NCBI GenBank assembly: GCA_006937955.1
Contig: SSNP01000050.1
Location: 2,895,261-2,959,260 of the forward strand
DNA: 64,000 nucleotides
Source: Pachypanchax playfairii
Taxonomy: Eukaryota; Chordata; Actinopteri; Cyprinodontiformes; Aplocheilidae
Direction: 5' to 3'
The notes below the pieces were generated by a model. That model worked only from the letters and a program-made list of their open reading frames with translations, was not told where the DNA came from and ran no database searches. Positions 1-13,700 of the stretch are shown here, piece after piece (the first letter of the stretch is position 1; the number at the start of each line of letters is the position of its first letter). The translations under genes were made by a program, and so were the position numbers.

Positions 1-60
1 CCCCCCCCCCCCCCCCCATGATCCTGAACAGGAATAAGCAGGTTTAGATAATGACTAAGT
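1..60 (+). mobile_element. poly-C run and 3' tail of a SINE-like repeat
   Basis: A 17-base C run is followed by atcctgaacaggaataagc and agataatgacta, which closely match the 3' end of the SINE-like element at 3897-4258 (atcctgaacagg, agatagtgactga). This is the end of a second, truncated copy that begins outside the window or at an assembly edge. Confidence 0.5.
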
Positions 61-3000
61 GTCTGACTGTAACAAACCCAATGTCTTTAGAATTAAACTT
101 TTTTAAACTACACTCATATATATTTATTTATTTTCTTTCACCAAACTTATTGCAAGAGAAAAGGATGCAAATCAAATAAATACATGTTTTGGGTGTTTTA
201 CAATAGAACAAATATGTTGTTTTTAGAGAAGAAATGTAGTTTCTTTGGAGGGAAAACAGACAAAAAACAGATTGAAATCGACACCTTGTTGACACAAAAA
301 GGCTTTTTTATAGACTTGATGAATTCATTTGGTATTTTAAGTTTCTGCCAGTTAATGCTATCAACAAAAATACATTTACAAAATAGCCAAAGAGCTTTAT
401 TTAACCATGGATGCCAGAGTTTTGCTTTGTGCTTTGGGAAACGGTGTGGACTGTCAAAGACAAACAAAAACAATTGTTTTGTTGTCTTACAATACATTTA
501 ACATAATTAGATAAAAAAAATGAGAAAAAGACACTTTGGTTCAGCTGTGGACTTTCAGTGCATTACATTTGTCTGAGCTCGTCTGTGTTCTGCATCCTAA
601 CCACATGTCTTTCCTCTTGAAGGACCCCAGACATGAGAGGGCATCATCAACAGTAGTTTGGTTGGAAGGATGAACAGTTAGAAATCAGGGGGGCAAATGA
701 TGTAGCAGGGGGCTGAATGGGGAGCTGGTGGTGCAGGGACAGATTAAGAGGCTGTGGGGTATGGGGCACATTTAGGGTCAGTGTTTGCCCAGCTGTCCCC
801 CGGGCAGCTGAATGGGAAATTACTAGATAGAAATGGTTGATTTGGTAGAGACGAGTGTGAGTGTGTGTGTGTCAGAGTCCAGGGACAGAATTACCCATAT
901 ATTTGCCCATTTTCTTAGTGCTCTCACAAAAACAAAAAATTATCATCTGGTATTTTCCAGTTGCTCTTTCAACTGTTATTTATCTTTTCAACAAGATATG
1001 AAGCAGCGCTTGTATAAATCTTTTCATTACTTCCTTTTTGTTTTTAGCATTTGATGCTGTGAGACACAAACATCACTCTGCAGGTGGAGCAGGTGCAAAG
1101 CAAAAACATGGGGATTTTGGAGACTTATATTTATCATGTGACCTGAAACAATCTGTGTAGTAAATTGCATTTCGGCTGTTGAATGAGTACCATAAGAGCT
1201 GCATCAGGTACTCTGAATTCAATTCATGCAAATGTCCTTCAAAACACTTCTACTTTAGAGTTTTTATACATTTTCATGCTACATTAATTTCACAGCCAGA
1301 GTTTCATGTTTTTACATTTTGCAACATTTAATGGGCTTCAGATTAATAATATAATAATGTCAATTATCACAGTAAACCAAACCATGAAATCAGCCCACCT
1401 ATTATCACTATTATGTTTAACACCCCTATGTTGATGTCATATCCTTTGCATTCTGTTTTCTGCAGGTCCCTCTTGAAATATTTTGTTATGGTACATCTTA
1501 CGTCCTCCTCTTTTTTAGTTAAAGAGCTGTTTGATCTTATTTAAGTGGGTAATATGTGTAGAAGTAACATAGGATACACATAAATACCATGGGAGCCATG
1601 TTTTCTCTAGCAGGACACTGCATTATGGTGAGGAGATCAATGTTAATCACTTTCAGTGGTTTTATTGTTGCAGCTGGTTCGTGTACCCGGTAGGTAAAGT
1701 AGTTAACCACATTTCAACAATCTGAGGTCAAAAAAATCTGCTCCCAACTTTTGGGCTCTTCAGAATGGGAACCAGAAATCTGGTTGAAAACCCTGAAAAT
1801 CCTCCAATATTAGAAATCTTGGATACACAATTAAAAAAAATTCAATTTAAACTACCAATAACATTAAAAATGTATCATTAAATTTGTGGCTTTTTTGGAA
1901 CCCAATCAAAAAACGTTTAAAGTGATGGCTCAGTACATCCTCAGTCTGGACGATCTAATCTGTTGTTCAGACTGAATTAGTAATTCTGACAGTCTTGTAA
2001 TGGTTTAAAAATCCTTGTTCTAGAATGTGCTTGTGATAAATAAAACAGACAAATGAAAATCTGTTGTCCTGTAATATTTTTTTCAAACATTTTGAGTCTC
2101 TTTGATCCTCCTAAATGCAGTATCCATTATTCACCTCACCTCCTTCCAGCTCAGAAGTCCCACGAGAATTCATTTCCTTTATCTCATCTGCCTCATCCAA
2201 TCCTGTGAAATGAGCATCCAACAATAAACAGATTCTTAATCTTGTATGCAAACACATTCACTTTAATGAGATATGTGAGACCCTGAATGAAGTTTTCGTT
2301 AAGGTTTGTGACAGTATAGAAACCAACTGATTCATCCCATTTAATTTCCTTTTTGAGGTTTATTTGACAGATTAGTGCTTCCTGTTGAGCTAATAACGCT
2401 TCCTAATTTTCTTTTGTTGGGGTTTAACCCCAACAGAACTGTAAACAAACGAGGATATTTTATGTATATCATACCTTTGACTGAAGCTTTAGGACACCAA
2501 CCATAACAATATGAAGCTGCTGAGCTTGTTTTATTGACAACAAGAACACATAAACATGAAGACTGGCCCGAGGGTCCACTTTAATCCCGTGGTTCACTGA
2601 GATTGGATCATGTGGAATGATTGCGCTCATGTTGCATCATCACCCGCAGGATGAAAAGTTGTCGTCCTAATAGATGTACCAACCCTCAGAACTGAAACAC
2701 ATGGCCCATTTTCAAGCTTCATGTGATCAAGACTTGGGTTAAAGTAGAGAGATGGGAAGGATGGCGATCACGTGTGGGGCGGGGGTCACCATGGCTGCCG
2801 GTTTGTCTAATCAAATCAGTGGGCTGGTAGGGAAGCAAGGTGAAGGTCAGGGTGGATACTACAGCTGCTGCCCCAACCCCCATCTTCCATCATCATGCTT
2901 CTCTGGTCAATGACCTTCTTTACCATTGACAGCTTACTCAATAACTATTACTCTTAACTGGACATGAAGTGGGTGGACCCTGCTGGACCGCTAATCGCAC

Positions 3001-3806
3001 AATCAATTGGGGACCATAAAATACTTGTGAGCTTACCGGAGGGATCATTTTGTTCAAAGAGTAGAGCAGTGACTGATTCAGCCTAGATTTAACTATCCCT
3101 CCTTCTTCATCTTTCCAAACAGACCAAGTTTAAAATTGTATTTTGGTGTGGAAGCCATTTTTCTGGCTCCTTCATATGGAGTCACTGCACCTCAGTGGCC
3201 TTTGTCCTGTTATTGCAGCTATTACAGGGAACAGGCCGTTCCTTTGTTGTCTCAGCCTATGGGCACCATGCTATTGGTCTGCATGCTTGATAATGTATGG
3301 ATGACGAAATACACACACACACACACACATACACACAAGATACAACACACTCATTGTAAAAGCATTCTAACCCTCTGAACAGAAAAGGGAAACATCGCCA
3401 CTCGATGGTCACTGGCTGTAACTGCATGTCACATATCTTCATGAAAATCCTTTCAGTGTGATTTAGAAGATAAATCAGTACAAATGTAGTGATTAAAAGA
3501 CTCTTGAAAATACTTTTATATTGAACTAATTAGAGACGTATTAATGTAACTAAAATTTGATATTTTGCTGTCTTATAATTAACAAAATGTTTGCAAAACT
3601 TGATGAGAAGGATCAAACTGAATAAGTGACAGAAGATTTCTAGAAGTAAAATGTTTATCTTAAGTTAATTCAGCTGATGCCAGGGAATAATTATTTATGT
3701 TTTCTTGTGTGCTTTAATAACATGGGTAATTTTGGTTGTGAGCAAATAATTTACCACGATAAAATGTTCATCTTGTTTTGGTTTATCATTTCTTTAAATA
3801 ACATTT
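61..3806. other. intergenic, no gene seen
   Basis: Only short ORFs without family resemblance occur. A (CA)n microsatellite lies at about 3310-3337. Around 2740-3020 base composition is more mixed and G/C-richer than its surroundings; it could be a conserved non-coding element, but only cross-species alignment would show that. Confidence 0.4.
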
Positions 3807-3896
3807 CATCCATCCATCCATCCATCCATCCATCCATCCATCCATCCATCCATCCATCCATCCATCCATCCATCCATCCATCCATCCATCCATCCA
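3807..3896 (+). repeat. (CATC)n tetranucleotide microsatellite
   Basis: About 22 uninterrupted catc units abut the SINE-like element. ORFs through it (WMDG or IHPS repeats) are artefacts of the repeat. Confidence 0.95.
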
Positions 3897-4258
3897 TGGG
3901 CTGCACGGTGGTGCAGTTGGTGATACTGTTGCTTTGCAGCAAGAAGGTCCTGGGTTTGAAACCAGGTTGGAACCTTCCTGCATGGAGTTTGGATGTTCTC
4001 CCTGTGCATGTGTGGGTTATCTCCAGGGACTCTGACTTCTGCACACAGACCAAAAACGTGCATGAGGTTAGTTGGCAAATCTAAATTGGTCCTATCTAAA
4101 TTTTGTGTCTGTGGTTGTGTGTCTATATGTGGCCTTGTAATGGACAGTTGACCTGTCCAGGTGTAACCCCACCTCTTACCCAATGACAGCTGGAGGTAGG
4201 TTCCTATAGCTTCCTGTAATCCTGAACAGGAAAGGTGGGTACAGATAGTGACTGACAA
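3897..4258 (+). mobile_element. tRNA-like SINE copy
   Basis: It begins ggctgcacggtggtgcagtt, followed by gtcctgggtttgaaaccagg. These resemble RNA polymerase III box A and box B (ggtttgaaacc). It then continues with tggagtttggatgttctccc and ccaaaaacgtgcatgaggtt, all familiar from a repeat widespread in fish genomes. The 3' end is cctgaacaggaaaggtgggt. No polymerase coding part is present. The family name is not certain. Confidence 0.6.
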
Positions 4259-5545
4259 AAGAAGTCAACAAAATTCACACTGACTAAATAAATTGACTGG
4301 CCAAGGCCCAGTGTGTCAAACACACACTCAAAACTCAACTCAAACTCCAAAAGCAGAGTTTAATTATCCTTGTGCCGGTGTATTGTTCACCTGGAAGGAC
4401 TTATAACTGAAACTACATCTATCCTACAGATGAGAACATGATTTTGGGGCCTAAATTACTTCAAACCTTATACCACAGTGAAGGATTTTGGGTATTCAAA
4501 CAAGATGTAGGACTGGTTAGAGTGCTGATTTGTTTGTTGTCAGATTGTTTGATTTGTTGGTACATAATGGGATAATGTCTCTATGCAACTGGGACATGTA
4601 ATCCACTGGGTGGAGCGTGTGTGGACAGATGTGTGTGCGTGTGCATGCGTTAAACCCCGGAGGAAGGGAGCATTCAGGTCACGGAGGCAGTGATTGACTG
4701 TCCTGCTGAGTATTGCTGACGATGGTGCAGTTTCTTTACCGTGTCAACACAAACAGAACTGAATCTCACTGACTAGACGAACAAGACACACATCGACACA
4801 CTCACTCACTCCCACGTGGTCTGATAGTGACAACCATAAACCCTCCCAGGGCAATCAGTCAGCTTGTGCTGCATGCTGCTACAGTAAACCAAGCACCAAC
4901 AAGGCTTTTAGAAACACACACATTATACTTTACAGTCCGCATGTCTTTGTCGGAACACTTATTGTCCTCCAGCGACCTCTTACTTGTAGTTTGTTGTGTC
5001 TCACTAGGATCAGTTTGGATGTGTTCAGGAGCATCCAGAATTTGTTCTTCTCTTTATGCTTTATTCACTAATCCCTCCAGCTGTCACCTGGGAGTTCTTG
5101 CTCTGAGAAACTCACAAACTGTTCTATACTGTAACTTGGTTTGATTTATATAATCATTTCTTCAAATCCTGATGTCCCAAGAATCAGAAAACAGATGTAA
5201 GGACAAAATTGACACAGTCATTTTTAAACGAATGCCAAAGTAACCCAGTCAATCCAAATGATGAAGATTACATTACAAAAGTATGTAAACTGCCAGGACA
5301 ACCCAGTTCATGGAGTTTTAGCGATTTATAGTCTGAGTTCAGGTTCTTTACCAGAGAGCTACAAGGAGTCTGTTGGGTGTCTCAGCTGCTTTTCTAAACA
5401 GAGTTTGTTCCTGATATCTCTTGGAAACCGCTCTGTCAGATTCATGTAAAAAAGTATCTATTTATTCTATATGGGAACATTTCTTTCCAGATAAGTCGGT
5501 ATGTGAAATATTATATAATTACCAAAATGTTGTAATCTCAGAATC
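4259..5545. other. intergenic, no gene seen
   Basis: Unique-looking AT-rich DNA with a few short GT-rich patches (4612-4652). No exon with credible borders or protein resemblance was found. Confidence 0.4.
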
Positions 5546-6321
5546 TTATGCCGGGCGGACACTGTGCGATTTTAGAAATCTGACTGTCGGGGAAATGCTC
5601 CCACTGCACGACCGGGTTTGTCACTCGTACTCTATTTGACCCTACGACATGTGTACTCATACTGTACGACTGCTGTCTGCCACGATTGTTGACAACCACG
5701 CCTACTTGTCGGCGTCAGTCGGTGTGTGACGGCACGACGCGCTCGAGTGTGAACAATGAAAAACAAAGGTTCCTAGTTCCTATGATAACCACAGCGTGCC
5801 TGACAACAAGAGGGCGAGCAGGCAGAAAGCTGTTGCAGTTGTGTGAGCTGTCTTGTGCGCTGAAACTATAAAAAAAAAGAAAAGGATTTGGGTACGTGAA
5901 TGGCTGAGGAGACGTGGTCGGTATGGGATGTCATCAGGGGCTTGAGGTAACGTTAATGTTAAACTGTATATTGGTTTACAGTAGCTATGATAGTTTCACG
6001 TTAGCATTAGCCAGCCAATGTTACTCCACCGGTGTCTTCTGCGCAGGTGCGAAGTAGAATCGTGACGTAACACCGCTCACACTGTACGAACTATGGTGAA
6101 AACTTCGGACATGCCAGAAGTTTGATCAGGAGGTCGCAGCATTATCGTTAGAACGTAGCAACAATGAATCCTTCCTCACAAGTGTTCTCACACTGTACGG
6201 CTTACAACCTCCCGACCCGACATCCCGACGCTACGATGTTTCCACGATAACGCAGCGTGGTCTGCAACGGCAAAATCATGGCGAAATCCCCTTGAAATCA
6301 CAGAGTGTCCGCCCAGCATAA
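5546..6321. mobile_element. non-autonomous DNA transposon with terminal inverted repeats, 776 bp
   Basis: The left end ttatgccgggcggacactgt is mirrored at the right end by agtgtccgcccagcataa, giving inverted repeats of roughly 25 bp with few mismatches. The interior repeats the word acactgtacga and has no transposase ORF. CpG density is well above the flanks, as in a young or imported element. No clear target duplication was found, so the superfamily is open (hAT or Harbinger are possible). Confidence 0.7.
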
Positions 6322-9300
6322 GTGAGTGACTCCTGTGTGTATGACCAAGCTCACAGTAGCATCCAGATGCTTCTACACTTGATCTGTGCAACGATCAGCC
6401 GTCCAACTCTTTCACGAACTACCATCATCATCTGCTGTCTGTCGAGCAATAAAATCTACAGAGTGTTTTCACCACTCATGAAGTCCAATCATGTATCCTG
6501 CTGTTACACATGAGAGAAAACTTTTAATGTTTACATTTCTTCTTCTTCTCTCCTTGTTTCAGTCTTCTCAGTTTCTCTGTTTGGCTCTAAAAACAGTCAG
6601 CAGACATTAATAATTAAACTGATTTATATTTCAACTTTATGCACAAATGCACTGAAGCGTGCAGCACTTATATATCTGTGGCAGATCGATGCATTAACGG
6701 AAGTGGAGTGAATTTCACTAATGAGCACGTGCATAAGTTTAGTTGTGTTAACAAAAGCAGTTGGCCCTCCCCTCCACACAGTTAGACTCACATGGATGGT
6801 CCTCCACCTTTATTCAATTATCTTAACCATCTCCTATCATTTACATACTGTATACACAAAGACTGAGCTTGAATAATTCATTATGCGTCACACCGGCAGC
6901 ACTTTTCATATGGAGACGCCAAAAAAATAAGCGGAAAATAAGAATTCAAGGCTGCCTGATTCTGCTCGTTAATCTCAGTGTTCATAATTGCAGATGCTGT
7001 TAAATGAAGAACAAAAAGCTGCAGGTCACGAGTCCACAGTCAAACACCTAAAGCAACTGTGTTATTAAGAAAAACTGCTGAATGATTAAAATAATTTATA
7101 TGCAAATAATGCGGTAGCAAACAAAACAACAGCATTTTGTAGTTATTGTCACACAAGGGAAAATGAATCTACCTCAGGAGGACTGTTTCCTTGCACATTT
7201 TAAACTTTATTATTATCTTTGATCTCAGGATCTCACTGCTTTTTTCCCCTCATTACTTCTGTTGCCTTTTTACTCCTGGCAATCACACATAATTATGAAA
7301 ATGTGCAGTCAAATCTTATGATGAAAGGAGGCTTCAGCGGCGGTCACATGCACCAGAGGTGCGTTTGTTTTCAGCTGATTTTAGATCACGTCATTCCTCC
7401 TGCAGGGCTGAGAGAAAACGCAGAACTCTTCCAGTCTCCCGGCTTTAATATGAAAAAATATGCTGAAGTCTGCCACCCATGAAGTGTTTTTTTTTTATAT
7501 CATTCAAATTTGCATTTCAATAACTGAAGATCCACATGTAGTTTCAGGAAAGATAATGCCTGTCAACTTCACAGCAATGGAGACACTTCATAACCATAGC
7601 AGATCCTGCTGCTGGCGACGCATCCAGGAGTTTTGTGCTGCTGCTCAGTATGTATGAGCATTCATACCACAAAGTCATCAATTAGTCACTAATGCTTCAC
7701 GGCTGGCTGCAGCGTTGACTGGGAAATGTCTGACAAATCAAACAAACGTGTGAGTGCTTTTGTGAGAACCCTGCAGGCGGTAGCGCCCAAAATGTTAATG
7801 GATTATACATTCTCGGACGTTTAGGTTTGAATGTAAATATTTCTATCATAAAGCACATCAATAGTAATTATATGGAAAGATGTGAATCAAAGGGAGGGAA
7901 ACGGGTTTTATTTGTACAGTCACACACATTCAAACGCCAGTGAAAGTGACGTGTGTTTGTGTAGAGTAAAGATGTCCAGAGGGAAGCATCACAATCAGGT
8001 TATTATTGTCTGGTGAAAGTCTCCTGAAGGTCAACACAAAGCTGAGAAACAGATCTGTTCTTCATGTCACCCTCCCTCCTTTCAACATCCAGCTAATGAT
8101 GTTCAGTTTCCTGCATCTAAGCCGACAGACTCGCAGTTCCCAACTGACTTTAATCAAATGTCCCGGGTGCTAAACCGAACACCGCTTGGATCAATTCACC
8201 TTCTGCCCTTCAGCTGAACCACAGAGAAACCAATCAGAAAAGAGGCGGAGTCTCATCATCAAACACCAAACACAGTCCTGATCTCTTCCTCACAGATTCA
8301 CGCAAGTCGTTCATCAAATAAATCATGAGGAGATTTTCATACATCTTCCCAGAATATAGAAATTTATTTTAATTAGGGATATTATTCAATGAATGTAACC
8401 TTAATATTGACTTATGTGGGACCAATTACGCCGTCACAACCTATCCTTCACTCATCATCCAATCAAATGTACCTTCATTCCCACAAGATCTTGATGAAAC
8501 TGGCAATTAGTGTTTTATTCACAATCTTTTTCTTTTTAAAATCAAAAAATCCCACACATTGAACTAACAACACATTTGATTTCTCATATCGAATGATCAT
8601 TGCTTAACGTGTGCATTTATAAACAAAACAAATGCCACACTTTACACCAGCTGTTCTGTCAGTCCCAAAGGTAGTAAAGGAGGGCCATACATTCTGACAA
8701 TTGGAAATCAACCATGATTAATTGATCAGTCCAGTCCAGGGAACATAACCCTGTCATAAAATCAATCGGCTCTGACCAGTGAGGGACGGGAATCGACCCG
8801 CTGGTTTTGGCCTCTCATCTGCTCTCGCTGCAAAACATAGAAAAAAATCAATCAGAAAAATTAAAAGGTATAGATTAATTATGCTCTCTGTATCCCTAAC
8901 AGTCTGTAACCACAGGTCAGTCACATCCCTCTTTAAATAATAATGGTGTTTGACTTCTGGGCACATTCGGTTGTTATGATCGGTTGATTTAACTACAGCT
9001 GATCGGAGTTCTTCGACGCTCCTGCTGAGAGACGGATCTTTGTTTCTGTTGACGGATGGACAGATCACCAGAACTGGGGAGATGAGACCGGAGAAGAAAA
9101 AGAAAAGAAACAGAAGATTAAACAAAAGAAAAAAAGATATACCTCTTACACGAGGAACGTAAAATATCACAGCATTACTGTAACCATCAACATTTCTATC
9201 AAAATATAGATATCATATCAACGACGTGGAAGAAAAAAAAACTAGTCAGAAGAAATTACAGCAACCAGACAACGTCAACAGATTCCCCGCTGTTCCAGTT

Positions 9301-10668
9301 ACAGTTGACACCCAATTAAATAAGGAAAAATGGTGTCTATTGACACCCACTGCTGACAGTCAAAGGAGCGTTCTTAGAGCAAGGTGGAGCTGAAGTGGAA
9401 AATAATAAGAACGGGCAGAGGATTTATGCAAATCAAGACAAGGCAATTTTTATTTCATTTAGCTCCTTAAATAAGTTTGACATTGAAATGCACATCCTGT
9501 TATTTACACCCATGTGAAGGAACCTCCATAGAGGTTCTTAGATTTGAATAAACAGACTGTAGGAAGGTTTTTTTTTTTTTTTGCTTGTTTCTACTTTCAC
9601 TCCATTTTGTGTTTGTCATTTATTCACCTTTTCCCAGTTCTAGTCAGCCTGTGTGTGAGTGTGTGCGCAGATTATTAAACTCACCCAACAATATTCAGCC
9701 ATTATCAGTCACCATGCAGAGTCTTAAAGTCTTTACACTCCTTTTGTTATCAATCTTCAGATGATAGCAACCTTCAAAGATTTGCTCCATCAATTAAGCC
9801 GTGTTTTCTTCCCGGTAAAGTCTTCTCACACTGAGAGAGATAACGCTGAAGAGTCCTTGAACTGAAAATCTGAAAAACTGTTTTGGTCTGAGATCCAATG
9901 TGGCATTAAGCTGTTACATTATGCAGCACTCAGGATCAAAAGTTAAAGGACAAATAGCAGAAATAAAATATGCATGGATGGGGAAAAATGTAGTTTTATA
10001 TTAGACATTAACATGCCATATGGTTACATTTATTTTAAACAAGTTCATTGTCACAGCGGAGTTTGGTTCAGTTTATTTTCTTCAGAAAATGTTAAAAATA
10101 TAATTTATCCTCTAAGCATGCAGCAATAAGCATATTTATTTACAGAAAGAATGTAGCTGAAATGCTCACAAGAGACACATCTGGAAAAACGTTTTAATGG
10201 GCACTGACTTCATGTCAATATCTGATTGGATGAAAAGGCCTGAGGGCGCCACTGTCAGCTCAGAATTAATTCAGTGTGTGTTTTTTGTAAGACTCAAAGA
10301 CATAATGTGGTTGCTGTTGCAAATTATCAGTTGAGTGATTAAGTTTAATAACAGTAATTATACAGGAAGAAATCTGTTTATGTTGGACTACTTCCAGACT
10401 GCATGGGCTGATCTGAGGACAGTCTTATAACTGCTACTGATCCAGTCAGAGCAATAATCAGAAAGACTAGAACATAACTAAGTGGATAGAAACGGTCAAC
10501 CTGTCTTATTGCTTATAAATCTCTGATTTTAATTTAAAAAATCTAGAACATTTTCTGTCTTTTTTTCCAAATCTAATGTTCTTTGACAATCAAATTAAAA
10601 TGCCTTAAAGAAAATCAGCACTGACACTGAGGATTCATGTTCACTAAGTATCTGTGCAGTTGTAGAGA
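6322..10668. other. intergenic, no gene seen
   Basis: No exon or known repeat recognised. The longest ORF (8754-9170, - strand) has low complexity and no family resemblance. Confidence 0.4.
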
Positions 10669-10745
10669 TATTCATTCATTCATTCATTCATTCATTCATT
10701 CATTCATTCATTCATTCATTCATTCATTCATTCATTCATTCATTC
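10669..10745 (+). repeat. (ATTC)n tetranucleotide microsatellite
   Basis: About 19 perfect units of attc/ttca in AT-rich intergenic DNA. Confidence 0.95.
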
Positions 10746-13700
10746 CTCTGTGTAAATAAAAACCTAATTAGGCAGGATTTAGGCATTTTCTCTTTTTTTC
10801 TATTGTCTTCCTCTTGACAGGAGTTGATGTGTGTGTTCGACTGATAAATTGCTGTTTGAAAAGGACAAACTTATCGGACACATTGCTTTTGTGACATGAC
10901 AGTTCAGCGAAAACAGAAAGCTAGAAGGCGTGGCCATGTGAGAAGGTGAACGTGGGTGAGAGTGAGTGAAGGGGATAAAAAGAGCTGAGAATGGGGTCAG
11001 AGGGGTGACAGTGAGGGAGAATTAGAAGCTGTGGTTGATTGAGGCCGATCTCCCGGCTGCATTCAGGTCAGACTTGTGGCTCTGAGGCGTTCAATCAGCA
11101 TCCGCCCGGCTGATCCATCGGCGCAAGGGCAGAATAAAGAGCTCTGAAAGTAATCTCCAACATAATAAACTGCTGCTTTGTCCAGAGGTGGATCAATGCT
11201 CAGCTGGATCAGATAGGCGAGGAGCTGGACCTTTTTCTTTTTCATCTGCTGAAGATGGGATCCACTGCAACTTGACCTTGTTCCTTTTCAAACCCAGGAC
11301 GGGTCAAGATGGACCAAGGTCTCCTGTCCCTGAAATATCACCACCAGTCTTCATCTGATCTGTTGCATAATAGAGATTGATGGAAAGAGTGTGACAAAAA
11401 CAAACAGTGATGAAGCAGGAAACCCGGAGAGGTGTTCACCGGGGATCCCTTTCACAGTGGGGACTTTCTCAGAGCTCTAAAGAGGAGCAGAAGGAATACT
11501 GGTCCAAAAAATACAGGTCAAGAGTGTCAGATACCAAACACAACACACTATTCACTTCACACAAACTCTTCTACAATGCCAGGGAGGAAAGAGAAGTGTA
11601 CTTTATTGTACCAGCAACTGTTCCAGTGTTATGGAAATGAACGATTAAAACGGTGAATTGTAGGTTTTGTTTAGCTTGTGGTGGAGTTTTGTTGAGTAAA
11701 ACTGATCCATCCTCGTATGTGTGTGTGTGATGAGAGTTCCAGCTTGCAGGTCTGGTAGGATACTGTGTGCTAGTTGATTGTGCACAGGCTGTTGTTTGCT
11801 GCCCTATCGGTATGCTACTCTTTCAAATCGGCAACAAAAGGCTTTTTCCCCAAATGTTCCCTCACAGCAGATACGCTGCTCTCCTCTTGAATGATCCAAA
11901 GTTAGTACTACATAGACAAAGCGTGGATAAACGGGGCAACACAAAACAGGGCTTATCAACTCATTTAGGCAGAACTATCTCAAGAGGTGTGAAGAAAGAC
12001 TGAGAGCCATAGAGCGGAAGGAAGAGGAGGGGTGTGGGAAGCAAGAGTGCCACTGTAGCAAGGAAATGTTCCCATAGCCGCGCTCGTTGTTCCTCCCACC
12101 CCAACGCTTATTATGTTCTGGATGGGAGCTCTGGCCGCATCCCGTGTGGTCGCTGCTACAGTGTGACCCAGTCCAGATGGCCTCTTCTCTTTCCCCTCTG
12201 TGTCTGTCACGGACTGCTGGGACTGTGACAGACGTGCAGCAGTGCTAACGGTCCACAGGGAGGATGAAAACACAGAAAAAAGATTTTCAAATCATCAAAA
12301 AGTGCTGTTTCAGAATGGAAAACACTGGAACACAGGAACCAAAACACTGTGAAACATATTTCAAGTCTTTAAAGACCCCAATAGGTAGAAAACTGAACAG
12401 CCAGAGCTTTGAGGACAGAGATCATAAATAAGATTTGCTAAGTTTTGTAAAGCAGACAGTGCAGGTATTTGATTAGTCATTGATTAGTTATATTAAAGCT
12501 TGTTAAACCACTTACCCTTGTTTTTTATTTTTAAATTAGTTCTGACTTTATGAAGAAACGTTCCAAAGCGGTGGGTTGTTAAAAGACAGAGTCAGTTTTG
12601 CCCTAATGACACATTTTTGGCAAGAACATGCTGCAAATAGTTTTCATTTTATTTCTGCACCAAATATTTTTCCTATTTGAGAGAAAGTCCCGCCTGCTCA
12701 CCTGCACACAGTCAAGATGTTGTTTAAATAAAAATAAATATTTAAACGTACAGCAGCAAGTTCAGGAATATGCAGGGCGGGATTTAAAGTGTGTACTGCA
12801 GCCAACACCTAGGGGCAAGTTCTATGTTTTGGGATTGATGTTCCATGTTAAAGTTTGTGTGTTCAGTTATATACAGTCTGTGTTGAATACACATCAATTA
12901 GACAGCAGAACACACACAGATGCTTCATGTGCCCAGCAGCACATCCGCTCTCTGCTACAATTTAATATCTGAGTTGAGTGTGTTTTAAACGAGCTTTCTG
13001 ATTGGCCACTGCTCTGCCATAACCATTTCATTCTAAGAGCTGGATGTGGCTCAGGGGCCACATGTTGATAATCACAGTTTTAGGCTATCAGATTCCAGCT
13101 AACTTGTCCCAACAGGCTCCTAAGTGTGACTTAAATGATAAACTGTTGTTGGATATTTTTTATATTATTGAATGTTTTATTCAAATCGTGCCTTTTTTTT
13201 GTTTTATTAAACAATCTGCATGCACACACAGTCACCCCATCCTCCACTTGTTACCCAACAAGTGCTCACAGTGGGATCAATAAAAGACTGTTTATCTCTC
13301 TGTCTTTATCTTAGGTTCATCCCTTTAGTGCCGTTCAGAGACGTCTGTCTGTATAAAGATTACTGACTTGATGAAAATTTTAGAAGGTGCATTCAGTGTG
13401 ATTCGAAGATCAAAATCCCTTGTGTTTGTATTTGCAAGCAATATTTTGTTGCCAAGTTTTAGCTCTAGTATGTGCAGTCCATAGAGCGATGTTTCCAAAC
13501 TTCTGACGTATATTGTAACTGAAAACAGAAAAAAAATCTACAGATGGAGACCAGCCAGCAGTTGGTAGCATTAAAAGCACATTAAAACACTTCCCTCAAA
13601 AGAATTTTATAGCTAACATCATTTTTCAAACTGACATCACAGAAGCTCGTCTTTGAAAGAACAAACTGCTTTAACCAAATTAATAAACTTGGCTTTGGTT

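Noticed and set aside
3905..3975. Possible tRNA gene from box A/box B-like motifs
   Set aside because: The clover-leaf is not credible and the motifs sit inside a 360-bp SINE-like repeat with the usual tail.
3677..4258. ORFs on both strands through the (CATC)n run (IHPS and WMDG repeats)
   Set aside because: They are translations of a tetranucleotide microsatellite joined to a SINE; no protein family fits.
8754..9170. 138-codon - strand ORF
   Set aside because: Hydrophobic low-complexity reading of a T/A-rich tract with no family resemblance or supporting exon borders.
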